Notes under the pieces: model-generated | What the model saw: the letters and a program-made list of their open reading frames with translations, nothing else | What the model was told of the DNA's origin: nothing | Database searches by the model: none | DNA from: Variovorax sp. KK3 | GTDB lineage: Bacteria > Pseudomonadota > Gammaproteobacteria > Burkholderiales > Burkholderiaceae_C | DNA: 64,000 bases | Assembly: GCF_001984055.1 (NCBI RefSeq) | Contig: NZ_LYVO01000004.1 | Coordinates: 99,830 to 163,829 of the forward strand | Reading direction: 5' to 3' | Translations under genes and position numbers: made by a program | Part shown: piece by piece, positions 17,662 through 28,282 of the stretch | How positions within the stretch are numbered: the first letter of the stretch is position 1 | Layout of the letters: the number at the start of each line of letters is the position of its first letter

Positions 17662-18855
17662 ATGGATTCGGACTGCCCCTTGGAGAGTGCCTTGGCCTCT
17701 GCTTCCGACGACGATCTGCAAACGACCCCGCTGCACGCCCTGCACCTGGAACTCGGCGCCCGCATGGTGCCCTTCGCGGGCTACTCGATGCCGGTGCAGT
17801 ACCCGGCCGGCCTGATGGCCGAGCACAAGCACACCCGCACCGCGGCCGGCCTGTTCGACATCTCGCACATGGGCCAGTTGCGCCTGTCCGGGCCCGACGC
17901 CGCTGCCGCCTTCGAAACCCTGATGCCGCAGGACGTGATCGGCCTCGCCCCGGGCAAGCAGCGCTACGGCCTGCTGCTCGACGACGAGGGCGGCATCCTC
18001 GACGACCTGATGTTCTTCAACGAGGGCGGCGACTCGATCTTCGTGATCGTCAACGGCGCGTGCAAGGCGAGCGACATCGCCCACATCCAGGCCCGAATCG
18101 GACAGCGCTGCACCGTGCAGCCCCTGCCCGACCACGCCCTGCTCGCGTTGCAGGGCCCGCAAGCCGCCGCGGTGATGGCGCGCCTGTCGCCCGGCAGCGA
18201 AAAGCTCGTTTTCATGACCGGCGGCCCGCTGCAGATCGGCGGCATCGCCGCCTTCGCCACGCGCAGCGGCTACACGGGCGAAGACGGTTTCGAGATCTCC
18301 GTCGCCGCGCAGGACGCCGAGGCCCTCGCCCGCCTGCTGCTCGCGCAGCCCGAGGTGCAGCCGATCGGCCTGGGCGCACGCAACTCGCTGCGGCTCGAAG
18401 CCGGGCTTTGCCTCTACGGCAACGACATCGACACCACCACCACGCCGGTCGAGGCCGCGCTGACCTGGGCCATCCAGAAGGTGCGCCGCAGCGGCGGCGC
18501 GCGCGAAGGCGGCTTTCCGGGGGCTGCCAAGGTGCTGGCCCAACTCACCGCGGCCGACGGCGCCGCCGGCCATCTCGACCACGACACGCTCACGCGCAAG
18601 CGCGTCGGCCTGGTGGCGCTCGAGCGCGTGCCGGTGCGCGACGGCACGCCGCTGCAATCCTTCGAAGGCCACGCTATCGGCCAGGTGACGAGCGGCCTGC
18701 TCGGGCCCACGGTGGATCGCCCCGTCGCGATGGGCTACGTGGCCCTCGCCTACGCCGAGCCCGGCACCCGCATCCAGGCCGTCGTGCGCGGCAAGGCCGT
18801 GCCGATGGAAGTGAGCACCATGCCTTTCGTGCCCGCGCACTACTACCGCGGCTAG
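17662..18855 (+). CDS. gcvT: Glycine cleavage system T-protein (aminomethyltransferase)
   Basis: A 397-residue cytoplasmic enzyme that moves the methylene group from the aminomethyl-lipoyl H-protein to tetrahydrofolate, releasing ammonia. The folate-binding N-terminus reads HLELGARMVPFAGYSMPVQYP, followed by GLFDISHMGQL; GYTGEDGFEIS and the C-terminal GQVTSGLLGPT are also typical. ATG 17662 lies just after the riboswitch and gives roughly 25 more N-terminal residues than usual, so a downstream start is possible. First gene of gcvTHP; the L-protein gene is not in the window. Confidence 0.95.
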   Translation: MDSDCPLESALASASDDDLQTTPLHALHLELGARMVPFAGYSMPVQYPAGLMAEHKHTRTAAGLFDISHMGQLRLSGPDAAAAFETLMPQDVIGLAPGKQRYGLLLDDEGGILDDLMFFNEGGDSIFVIVNGACKASDIAHIQARIGQRCTVQPLPDHALLALQGPQAAAVMARLSPGSEKLVFMTGGPLQIGGIAAFATRSGYTGEDGFEISVAAQDAEALARLLLAQPEVQPIGLGARNSLRLEAGLCLYGNDIDTTTTPVEAALTWAIQKVRRSGGAREGGFPGAAKVLAQLTAADGAAGHLDHDTLTRKRVGLVALERVPVRDGTPLQSFEGHAIGQVTSGLLGPTVDRPVAMGYVALAYAEPGTRIQAVVRGKAVPMEVSTMPFVPAHYYRG

Positions 18856-18860
18856 CAGAC

Positions 18861-18928
18861 TCTTTCCCCGATATCGTCTTCCGACATCTTCTCTCGATAT
18901 CTTTCCCCGACATCCTTTTCCTGACCTC
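18861..18928. repeat. Degenerate 13-15-bp tandem repeats in the gcvT-gcvH spacer
   Basis: Nearly the whole 94-bp spacer consists of five pyrimidine-rich units: TCTTTCCCCGATATC, GTCTTCCGACATC, TTCTCTCGATATC, TTTCCCCGACATC and CTTTTCCTGACCTC. The units share a YTTCYNCGAYATC core and end shortly before the gcvH ribosome site (CCAAGGAGC). The array looks like a slippage or duplication product; a regulatory role is unproven. Confidence 0.7.
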
Positions 18929-18949
18929 TCTTCCCCAAGGAGCTTTTCC

Positions 18950-19321
18950 ATGAGCATCAAGTACACCAAGGACCACGAGTGGGTGAACGCCGAAGGCGAC
19001 ACCGCCACGGTGGGCATCACCCTGCATGCGCAGGACGCGCTGGGCGACGTGGTCTTCGTCGACCTGCCGCAGGTCGGCCAGGGCTACGCGCAGGGCGAAG
19101 TGGCCGGCGTGGTCGAGTCGGTCAAGGCCGCGGCCGACGTCTTCATGCCCATCGGCGGCGAGGTCACCGAGGTCAACGAAGCCTTGCGCGCCGACCCCTC
19201 GCTGGCCAACAGCGCGCCCGAAGGCGAAGGCTGGTTCTTCAAGATCAAGGTCGCCGAGCCCGCACAGCTCGACGCCCTGCTCGACAAGACCGCCTACGAC
19301 AAGTTCGCCGACGAAGCCTGA
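18950..19321 (+). CDS. gcvH: Glycine cleavage system H-protein
   Basis: A 123-residue lipoyl carrier that shuttles the aminomethyl intermediate between P-, T- and L-proteins. The N-terminus KYTKDHEWV and the segment GDVVFVDLPQVG are family features. The lipoylation site is Lys59 within VVESVKAAADV, and the C-terminal half contains the usual NEALRADPSLAN and GWFFKIK. The gene has a clear AAGGAG ribosome site, 94 bp after gcvT and 39 bp before gcvP, in one operon under the glycine riboswitch. Confidence 0.97.
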   Translation: MSIKYTKDHEWVNAEGDTATVGITLHAQDALGDVVFVDLPQVGQGYAQGEVAGVVESVKAAADVFMPIGGEVTEVNEALRADPSLANSAPEGEGWFFKIKVAEPAQLDALLDKTAYDKFADEA

Positions 19322-19360
19322 AGCCCCTCGAAGTTTCCGCAGCCCCTGAACCGAGTTTCC

Positions 19361-22264
<2,904 letters not shown>

Positions 22265-22267
22265 TCA

Positions 22268-22290
22268 CGGCCGGACCTCGCGTCCGGCCG
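22268..22290. terminator. Perfect stem-loop between convergent gcvP and the YopT-like gene
   Basis: A 9-bp perfect inverted repeat (CGGCCGGAC, five-base loop, GTCCGGCCG) fills the 39-bp gap between two converging genes. No T tract follows on either strand, so it is either a non-canonical terminator or a 3'-end stabilising stem serving both transcripts. Confidence 0.6.
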
Positions 22291-22303
22291 GGCGCCTCCG
22301 AAC

Positions 22304-23326
22304 TCACGCCGCCCGGCGATAGGTTCCGTACTCGATGCGGTTGAGCACCGCCGTGACCGTCGGGAAGGCCGGGTAGACCGTTCCGAACAGGTACTGCAGC
22401 GCGCTGCGGACGCAGTTTCCCTGGTCCAGGCTCGCGAACTCGAACATCCCGTAGTTCGGGTCCATGAACACGTGGTTGTTGTTCGCGGTCCAGTGCATGG
22501 CGACCGCATGGCCCGACGGGCCGGTGGTCGTCGTCATGTCGATGCCGATCACCATGGCCATGTTGTTGCCGTAGGTGTTGAGCGCAGGATCGGTGACCGA
22601 AGCGATCGCCGCCGCCAGCGTGTTGAACCCTGTCGTCGGGTCGAGGTGAACCAGATCGACATTGGCGAAGGTCCGCCCCTTGGGATACAGGTCGTCCATG
22701 CGAGCTGTGAAGCGATCCCAGGTCTGTCTGCCTTGAGCGGCCGCTCCCGTGCGCTGGGGCGCCTGCAGGGCGCCCTGCTTGGCCTGGAGTCCGTTGATCA
22801 GTTGCAGCAGCGTGCCGACTTGCACCGAGTTGGCGGAGCCTGTCCACGTGTAATAGCTGCGAAGCCGCGTGCTCAGCGAATCCGACAAAGGCAGTTCCCT
22901 GGAGTTGCCGAGTTGCCGGTTGGAGTTGTAGTAAGGCACCAGCACGGCCAGGAGGTCGCGAAGCTTGTTGAACTCGGCCTCATAGGCCGCGCGTGCCGTG
23001 TCGTAATTGCTGTCGTTGACTCTGCGCACATCGGTTCGAATCGCGTAGAACTGGTCCCAGGCATTCCCCTGGCGGTTCGCCTGGTCGTGCCGCCGCTGGG
23101 CGAAGTCGTAGCCTTCGTCGGCCTGCCGGGCAGGATTGGGCCCGTACGACGCCCGCCCGCCCTGCAGCACGCGCCTGACCCAGTCCAGGCAGATCCCGTG
23201 GCAATAGCCCTGGGCCATGGCGACCCCGGCCTGCCACGCCCGGCCCTCGCCGCTCTGGTTGAAGTTGTCGATCTGCCTCTGCGATAGATTTGTCAGGTGC
23301 TGGATGACTTGTGCGCGGTCGGGCAT
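22304..23326 (-). CDS. Candidate YopT/AvrPphB-like (C58-type) papain-fold cysteine protease
   Basis: A 340-residue protein with no Sec signal or membrane helix. Three short blocks match the catalytic layout of YopT-type proteases: AQGYCHGICLDWV with Cys42, PSGHAVAMHW with His273, and VFMDPNYGMFEF with Asp289. The His-Asp spacing of 16 is like YopT and AvrPphB; the Cys-His distance (231) is longer and filled by a Gln/Asn/Arg-rich region. In YopT and AvrPphB this fold cleaves host proteins after delivery by type III secretion. The start at 23326 follows CACGGAGCACGCC. It stands alone, convergent with gcvP and divergent from a DGPF gene. A toxin or housekeeping protease is possible; a type III chaperone-substrate pair lies 8 kb away. 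Confidence 0.65.
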   Translation of the reverse strand: MPDRAQVIQHLTNLSQRQIDNFNQSGEGRAWQAGVAMAQGYCHGICLDWVRRVLQGGRASYGPNPARQADEGYDFAQRRHDQANRQGNAWDQFYAIRTDVRRVNDSNYDTARAAYEAEFNKLRDLLAVLVPYYNSNRQLGNSRELPLSDSLSTRLRSYYTWTGSANSVQVGTLLQLINGLQAKQGALQAPQRTGAAAQGRQTWDRFTARMDDLYPKGRTFANVDLVHLDPTTGFNTLAAAIASVTDPALNTYGNNMAMVIGIDMTTTTGPSGHAVAMHWTANNNHVFMDPNYGMFEFASLDQGNCVRSALQYLFGTVYPAFPTVTAVLNRIEYGTYRRAA

Positions 23327-23483
23327 GGCGTGCTCCGTGTTCGAACTGCCCGGTGGCGGACCCACAGGCTGCGCGTCGGATTTTGGGCGCGCTCCACGGG
23401 GCGGAACAATTCGCCAGTTGGCATATTCCCCTGTCACCAGCACCGTAGGCGTTTCACATTTTTACAACCCGGCTGCGTCGTCC

Positions 23484-23511
23484 TGGTCGATTCGGGATGT
23501 GCTGCTTCGAC
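23484..23511 (+). promoter_or_regulatory. Candidate ECF42-type promoter of DGPF cluster 1
   Basis: GGTCGA (23485-23490), a 17-base spacer and CGAC (23508-23511) fit the published ECF42 target pattern of a TGTCGA -35 and a CGA(T)C -10 element, with one mismatch in the first box. It lies about 70 bp before the first DGPF gene at 23583. The same 17-base spacing occurs before the other DGPF cluster. Confidence 0.6.
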
Positions 23512-23582
23512 GTTCAATCAGAGCCGCATTTCGCAGCTCACTCAACCACGGCAAACAAGCCAACCCAGCACAGGAGTACGAC

Positions 23583-24005
23583 ATGCGTTTCATGGTCATC
23601 GTCAAAGCAACCCCCGACACCGAAGCCGGCGTGATGCCCACCGAGAAGGAGCTCACCGACATGGGCCAGTACAACGAAGCACTGGTCAAGGCCGGCGTGA
23701 TGTTGGCCGGCGAAGGCCTGCACCCCACGTCGAAGGGCGTGCGCGTGCGCTTCGAGGGCAAGCAGCGCACCGTCATCGACGGGCCTTTCAGCGAAACCAA
23801 GGAGCTGATCGCCGGCTACTGGCTGTGGCAGGTGCGCTCCCGCGACGAAGCCATCGAATGGCTCAAGCGGGCGCCCTTCGACGGCGGCACCGAGATCGAG
23901 CTGCGCCAGGTCTTCGAGATGGAAGACTTCGGCGCCGAACTCACGCCCGAGTTGCGGGAGCAGGAAAAGCGCCTGGCCGCCGAGATCGGGTCGCGCAAGG
24001 CCTGA
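23583..24005 (+). CDS. YCII/DGPF-domain protein
   Basis: A 140-residue small cytoplasmic protein of the YCII-related superfamily (dimeric alpha-beta barrel fold). It shows the name-giving DGPF motif in VIDGPFSETKELIAGYWLW, preceded by a strand-rich N-terminus MRFMVIVKA. Such proteins are the usual companions of ECF42 sigma factors; a catalytic role is suspected but not established. A good ribosome site (CACAGGAGTACGAC) fixes the start. It is the first of a four-gene run with a DoxX-like protein, a second DGPF protein and the sigma factor, and is preceded by a candidate ECF42 promoter. Confidence 0.92.
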   Translation: MRFMVIVKATPDTEAGVMPTEKELTDMGQYNEALVKAGVMLAGEGLHPTSKGVRVRFEGKQRTVIDGPFSETKELIAGYWLWQVRSRDEAIEWLKRAPFDGGTEIELRQVFEMEDFGAELTPELREQEKRLAAEIGSRKA

Positions 24006-24030
24006 ACGGCCTCGCATCGAGGACACCGCC

Positions 24031-24447
24031 GTGCAAGCCACTGCCACCCTCCCCGCCGCCGCGCCCCGCGGCGGTGCGGCCCGCTGGACCGGCCGCGTGC
24101 TCAGCGCGCTGGTCGTTCTGTTCCTGCTCTTCGACGGCCTGATCAAGGTGCTGCGGCTCGACGTCGTTCGCGAAACCCTTGCGCAGCTCGGCTATCCGCC
24201 CGAAGTCGGCTTCGGCCTCGGTGTGCTGACCCTGGTCATCGGCGTGCTCTACGCGCTGCCGCGCACGGCCTTGCTCGGCGCCGTGCTGCTCACCGGACTG
24301 CTCGGTGGCGCCATCGCGACACATCTGCGCGTCGGCAGCCCGCTCTTCAGCCACATGCTGTTCGGCGTCTACATCGGGCTCATGGCCTGGGGCGGGCTCT
24401 GGCTGCGCGACGAGCGGCTGCGCGCACTGCTCCCGGTGCAGCGCTGA
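24031..24447 (+). CDS. DoxX-like membrane protein
   Basis: A 138-residue protein with four predicted membrane helices, of the DoxX-like type. After an Ala/Pro-rich N-terminus come LSALVVLFLLFDGLIKV, LGYPPEVGFGLGVLTLVIGVLYALP, TALLGAVLLTGLLGGAIATHLR and a last helix ending in GLWLRDERLR. The HLRVGSPLF connector is typical of the family. Translation probably starts at GTG 24031. It is co-transcribed with the flanking DGPF genes; the biochemical role of this subfamily is unknown. Confidence 0.85.
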   Translation: MQATATLPAAAPRGGAARWTGRVLSALVVLFLLFDGLIKVLRLDVVRETLAQLGYPPEVGFGLGVLTLVIGVLYALPRTALLGAVLLTGLLGGAIATHLRVGSPLFSHMLFGVYIGLMAWGGLWLRDERLRALLPVQR

Positions 24448-24494
24448 TCGCGCGCTATCCTTGCGATCCTTGACGACAACGAGGACCGCAGCGG

Positions 24495-25190
24495 ATGAGA
24501 TTCGTGATCCTGCACGGCGCCGGCCCGCATGGCGCGGCCGGCCAGCTTCCCACACCCGACCCGCGCTTCGGAGCGGCCATTCACGAAAGCATCGCGCTGC
24601 AGCCGGCCGAAACCGGCGTGCGCATGGCCCGCATCGGCGACGATGACCAGGACGGGCTCCAGGTCGTCGACGGGCCCGTCACCGCTCCTCTCGCAGGCCT
24701 GAGCATCGTCGAGGCCGAGTCCCGCGAAGCCGCGGCGCAATGGCTGGGCCTTGCCGCCTCGCATGGCGGCGACACCACCTACGAGATCCGCGAGACCGGC
24801 TGTGCCGGCGGCCTGGGCGGCATCGATCCTCGCGATGGGGCCAGCCGACCGCGCTTTCTCGTGCTGGTCAAAGCCGATGCCGCCACCGAATCCGAGTCGC
24901 CCAGCAATTCCGCCCGGCTCGCGGCCATGGCCCGGCGCAACGACGAGGCCGTGCAATCCGGCCTGCTGCGCGCAGGAGACGGCCTGCGCTCGACCGCACG
25001 CGCCACGCGCGTGCGTGTCGGCAATGGTCGCCCCAGCGTGCTGGACGGACCCTTCGCCGAGACCAAGGAGTTGGTCGCCGGCTTCTGGCTGATCCAGGCC
25101 GATTCGATGGCCGAAGCCATCGACTGGGTCGGCCGCTATCCCTTCGCGCAGGATCGCCCCGAGGTCGAGATCCGTCCAGTCGCAGGCTGA
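24495..25190 (+). CDS. Tandem YCII/DGPF-domain protein with a degenerate first copy
   Basis: A 231-residue protein that appears to consist of two YCII-like domains in one chain. The C-terminal domain (about 120-231) has the full motif VLDGPFAETKELVAGFWLIQ. The N-terminal domain (about 1-105) has a DGPV in the equivalent place (QVVDGPVTAPLAGLSIVE) and lacks the ETKEL segment, so it is probably a diverged copy. Between them is a glycine-rich linker. The gene lies 22 bp before the ECF sigma gene and shares its operon. Function unknown beyond the ECF42 association. Confidence 0.8.
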   Translation: MRFVILHGAGPHGAAGQLPTPDPRFGAAIHESIALQPAETGVRMARIGDDDQDGLQVVDGPVTAPLAGLSIVEAESREAAAQWLGLAASHGGDTTYEIRETGCAGGLGGIDPRDGASRPRFLVLVKADAATESESPSNSARLAAMARRNDEAVQSGLLRAGDGLRSTARATRVRVGNGRPSVLDGPFAETKELVAGFWLIQADSMAEAIDWVGRYPFAQDRPEVEIRPVAG

Positions 25191-25212
25191 CGCGCCGACC
25201 GCGCATGCGCCG

Positions 25213-26526
25213 ATGACCCAGAACGACATCCACCGCAGCATCAACGCCGTCTGGCGCATCGAGTCCGCGAAGATCATCGGCGCGCTCGCCCGCATGGTGC
25301 GCGACGTGGGCGTGGCCGAGGAACTGGCGCAAGACGCGCTGCTGGCCGCGCTCGAGCAGTGGCCCACCCAGGGCGTGCCCGACAACCCCGCCGCCTGGCT
25401 GATGCAGACGGCCAAGCACCGCGCACTCGACCTGCTGCGCCGGCGCAAACTGCATGCGAGCAAAGAACAAGAGATCGGCTACGAGATCGATGCGCAGCAT
25501 GCCATCGCCGAGGCCGATTTCGCGGACGCGGTCGACGCCGCCCTGGACGACGACGTGGGCGACGACCTGCTGAGGCTCGTCTTCACAGCCTGCCATCCGG
25601 TGCTGTCGCCGGAGGCGCGTGTCGCGCTCACGTTGCGCCTGTTGGGCGGCCTGACCACCGACGAGATCGCGCGCTCCTTTCTCGTGCCGGAACCGACCAT
25701 CGCGCAGCGCATCGTGCGCGCCAAGCGCACCCTGGCGGCGGCGAACGTGCCCTTCGAAGCGCCGCGTGCGGCCGAGTTGGGTGCGCGGCTGGGCTCGGTG
25801 CTCGAAGTGATCTACCTCGTCTTCAACGAAGGCTACTCCGCCACCGCGGGCGACGACTGGATGCGGCCGGCCTTGTGCGACGAGGCATTGCGCCTCGGCC
25901 GCATCCTGGCCGGCCTGATGCCGGACGAACCCGAGGTGCACGGGCTGGTCGCGCTGATGGAAATCCAGGCTTCGCGTTCGGCCGCACGCGTCGATGCGCA
26001 GGGCGAGCCGGTGCTGCTGCTCGAGCAGAACCGGGCGCGCTGGGATTCGATCTTGATCCGCCGCGGCTTGGCCGCACTCGGGCGCGCCCAATCGCTCGTC
26101 GATGCGCTCGACGATGCACTCGGCCCCTATGCGCTGCAGGCCGCCATCGCCGCCTGCCACGCACGCGCGCGCACCGCCCAGCAGACCGACTGGACGCGCA
26201 TCGCCGCCCTCTACGAAGCGCTGGCGCAGCGGATGCCCTCGCCCATCGTCGAACTCAATCGCGCGGTCGCGCTGTCGATGGCCCTGGGGCCGGCGGCCGG
26301 GCTCGAGCTGGTCGATGCGCTGCGTGACGATCCGCAGCTCAAGAGCTACCACCTGCTGCCCAGCGTGCGCGGCGACCTGTTGGCCAAGCTGGGCCGCAAG
26401 GCGGAGGCCTACGACGAGTTCCAGCAGGCCGCATCACGCACACGCAACGCGCGCGAACGCAAGCTGTTGCTGATGCGCGCGCTTGCATGCGCGGGCAGCC
26501 CGCAGCCACCGGGCACCGGCGCCTGA
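25213..26526 (+). CDS. ECF-family RNA polymerase sigma factor with C-terminal TPR-like extension (ECF42 type), cluster 1
   Basis: A 437-residue sigma factor, much longer than a basic ECF (about 190). Region 2 is at about residues 15-80 (ARMVRDVGVAEELAQDALLAALEQWP, then NPAAWLMQTAKHRALDLLRR). Region 4 is near 115-175 (VALTLRLLGGLTTDEIARSFL and AQRIVRAKR). A helical extension of about 240 residues follows, with LIYLVFNEGYSA-like and GPYALQAAIAACHA stretches that are characteristic of the ECF42 group. These factors lack a classical anti-sigma factor and act on promoters of neighbouring DGPF genes. A second, clearly related factor is encoded at 56587-57885. Confidence 0.92.
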   Translation: MTQNDIHRSINAVWRIESAKIIGALARMVRDVGVAEELAQDALLAALEQWPTQGVPDNPAAWLMQTAKHRALDLLRRRKLHASKEQEIGYEIDAQHAIAEADFADAVDAALDDDVGDDLLRLVFTACHPVLSPEARVALTLRLLGGLTTDEIARSFLVPEPTIAQRIVRAKRTLAAANVPFEAPRAAELGARLGSVLEVIYLVFNEGYSATAGDDWMRPALCDEALRLGRILAGLMPDEPEVHGLVALMEIQASRSAARVDAQGEPVLLLEQNRARWDSILIRRGLAALGRAQSLVDALDDALGPYALQAAIAACHARARTAQQTDWTRIAALYEALAQRMPSPIVELNRAVALSMALGPAAGLELVDALRDDPQLKSYHLLPSVRGDLLAKLGRKAEAYDEFQQAASRTRNARERKLLLMRALACAGSPQPPGTGA

Positions 26527-26553
26527 TCGCTGCGGCCGCTGCAGCCGGCCCGG

Positions 26554-27438
26554 TCAGGGCTTTTTCTTCGCCAGCGCGCCACCGGCGATCTGCGTCCGAA
26601 AATCGCGCAGCTTCGCCTTGAGCCGGCGCTCGTTGACCAGGCCGACGCGCACCATCATCTTCTGGCCGGCCGACAGCGACTGCAGTTGCGGATCGACGAA
26701 CTCGTAGTGCACCCAGGGCCGCTCGGAAGGCACCTCGCCGCGTATCTCGACGAGCTTGACCGCCACCGGCCCGGCCGGCTCGGGCGCCTGCAGCAGATGG
26801 TCGATGACCGCGACCAGCCGGTCGTTGAAATGCTTGCCCGGGTAGCCCTGTTCCTCATAAGCCTGCTGGAACAGCGGATACAGCCGCTGGTACAGCGCCG
26901 CCGCCTTCGGTGCGCTCACCGATTCGGCCAGCAGCACCAGCGGCGTGTAGCGTGCGCCGTTGTCGGGGCCGATGGCCTGGCCGCCCGCTCCGGCGCGTGC
27001 GTCGAACCGGCCCGGCGTGCGCTGCACCGGCCACATGCGCGCGGCGGCCTGCTCGCGCGGCAGGTTGTCGACGGTGGCGACGAAACGGCGCACGAAGCCA
27101 TCGGTTTGCAGCATGCTGGCCACGGCCTTGCTGCCCACCAGCTCGGCCAGTGCGGCACGCACCTGGGCGTCGGCATCGTCGAGCCGCGGCAGCGCCGCAT
27201 CGGTGGGCGGCTCGACCGGGTTCTGCGGCCCGGTCGGCGCTGCGGCCACGGGCGGTGCAGCGGGCACGTCGGGCTGCGGCGCGGTGGCCGCGGGCGGGGG
27301 CTCGGGCGGCGCTTCCTGCCGGTGGGTCCAGCGCCACCAGACGGCACCGGCGCCCAGCGCCACCACCACCAACACGACCATGATCCACACCGAGGATTCG
27401 CGTGCCGGCCTGAAATCGTCGAACTCGCGTTCGCTCAT
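26554..27438 (-). CDS. DUF3014 membrane-anchored protein
   Basis: A 294-residue protein with a short cytoplasmic N-terminus, one membrane helix (about residues 17-39, VWIMVVLVVVALGAGAVWW), a proline/alanine-rich linker (about 43-80) and a soluble C-terminal domain assigned to DUF3014. Recognisable parts are DGFVRRFVATVDNLPRE and YPLFQQAYEEQGYPGKHFND. The topology suggests a periplasmic C-terminal domain tethered to the inner membrane. Function is unknown for the family. It faces the ECF sigma gene tail to tail and has no obvious partner gene. Confidence 0.85.
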   Translation of the reverse strand: MSEREFDDFRPARESSVWIMVVLVVVALGAGAVWWRWTHRQEAPPEPPPAATAPQPDVPAAPPVAAAPTGPQNPVEPPTDAALPRLDDADAQVRAALAELVGSKAVASMLQTDGFVRRFVATVDNLPREQAAARMWPVQRTPGRFDARAGAGGQAIGPDNGARYTPLVLLAESVSAPKAAALYQRLYPLFQQAYEEQGYPGKHFNDRLVAVIDHLLQAPEPAGPVAVKLVEIRGEVPSERPWVHYEFVDPQLQSLSAGQKMMVRVGLVNERRLKAKLRDFRTQIAGGALAKKKP

Positions 27439-27642
27439 GGGGCTGCTCTCCTTCTGACTGTCGCAAGCATGCCCTTGGCATTGGACGCCATTTCGGACGC
27501 CCCGGCCGAGGCGGCGCAGGTAACGTCCTGTGACGGCGACTCACGGCGCCGGTGCTTGCGTCAGGCTCGGATCGCATCCGCCTCCCGGGGTTCCGCGCCC
27601 GGCCAGCTTCTTCGCCGGCTTATTTGCCAGCTTCTTTCCCCT

Positions 27643-28236
27643 CTACAGCGGGAAGGCGTCCAGGCCCTGCTGCCCCTCGGCCGGCTTGGCCGGTGTGTGC
27701 GCGACGTTCATCACCCAGCACACCATCGCGAAGTAGCCCACCAGCGCGCTCAGGTCCACCAGCTGCTGCTTGCCGAAGCGCGCCTCGACGGCGGCATAGG
27801 TGGGCTCGCTCACGCCGTGGTGCAGCAGCAGCTCCTGCGCGAAATCGACCGCGAGTTGTTCGTCGTCGGCCAGCGGCGCGGGGCGTCGGCCCAGGCGCAG
27901 GGCTTCGATGGCATCGGCACTCACGCCGGCCTTGATGGCGTTCTGCGCATGCAGCAGCCATTCGAACTGGTTGCCCACGTGGCGCGACACCACGCAGATC
28001 ACGAGTTCGCGCACGCGCGCGTCGAGCGGGCTGTCGAAGCGCAGGTACTCGCCCACGTTGCCGATGCGCTCCATCAGCGCCGGGCTTTGCAGCAACGGCA
28101 GGAAGGGCCCGAAGACCCCCTTGCGCGGGCCGTCGATGAGCGCCTGCGCGGCCTTCTGCTGCGCCTCGTTCATGGTGGCGGCCGCCGGCATCGGCAGGCG
28201 TTCGGTCCAGGGGCGGGAGTAGCCTTGTTCGATCAT
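27643..28236 (-). CDS. Carboxymuconolactone decarboxylase-family protein
   Basis: A 197-residue helical protein of the CMD/AhpD superfamily. The conserved central part is RVRELVICVVSRHVGNQFEWLLHAQNAIKAGVS, without the redox CxxC that marks AhpD peroxidase partners. The start at 28236 follows AAGGAATTTCAGC. It is downstream of, and co-directional with, a YbfB-type MFS gene (47 bp gap). It is distinct from the true PcaC at 35756, which lies in a catabolic operon; the substrate is unknown. The 204 bp behind it (27439-27642) hold no gene; a direct repeat of GCCAGCTTCTT is visible there. Confidence 0.85.
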   Translation of the reverse strand: MIEQGYSRPWTERLPMPAAATMNEAQQKAAQALIDGPRKGVFGPFLPLLQSPALMERIGNVGEYLRFDSPLDARVRELVICVVSRHVGNQFEWLLHAQNAIKAGVSADAIEALRLGRRPAPLADDEQLAVDFAQELLLHHGVSEPTYAAVEARFGKQQLVDLSALVGYFAMVCWVMNVAHTPAKPAEGQQGLDAFPL

Positions 28237-28282
28237 GCTGAAATTCCTTTCCGGGTACGTTCTTGGATGAGAGACGGCGCGA

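Noticed and set aside
27643..28236. Carboxymuconolactone decarboxylase-family gene as a second pcaC
   Set aside because: It lacks pca neighbours and is longer than PcaC; the genuine pcaC is at 35756 between pcaB and pcaD.
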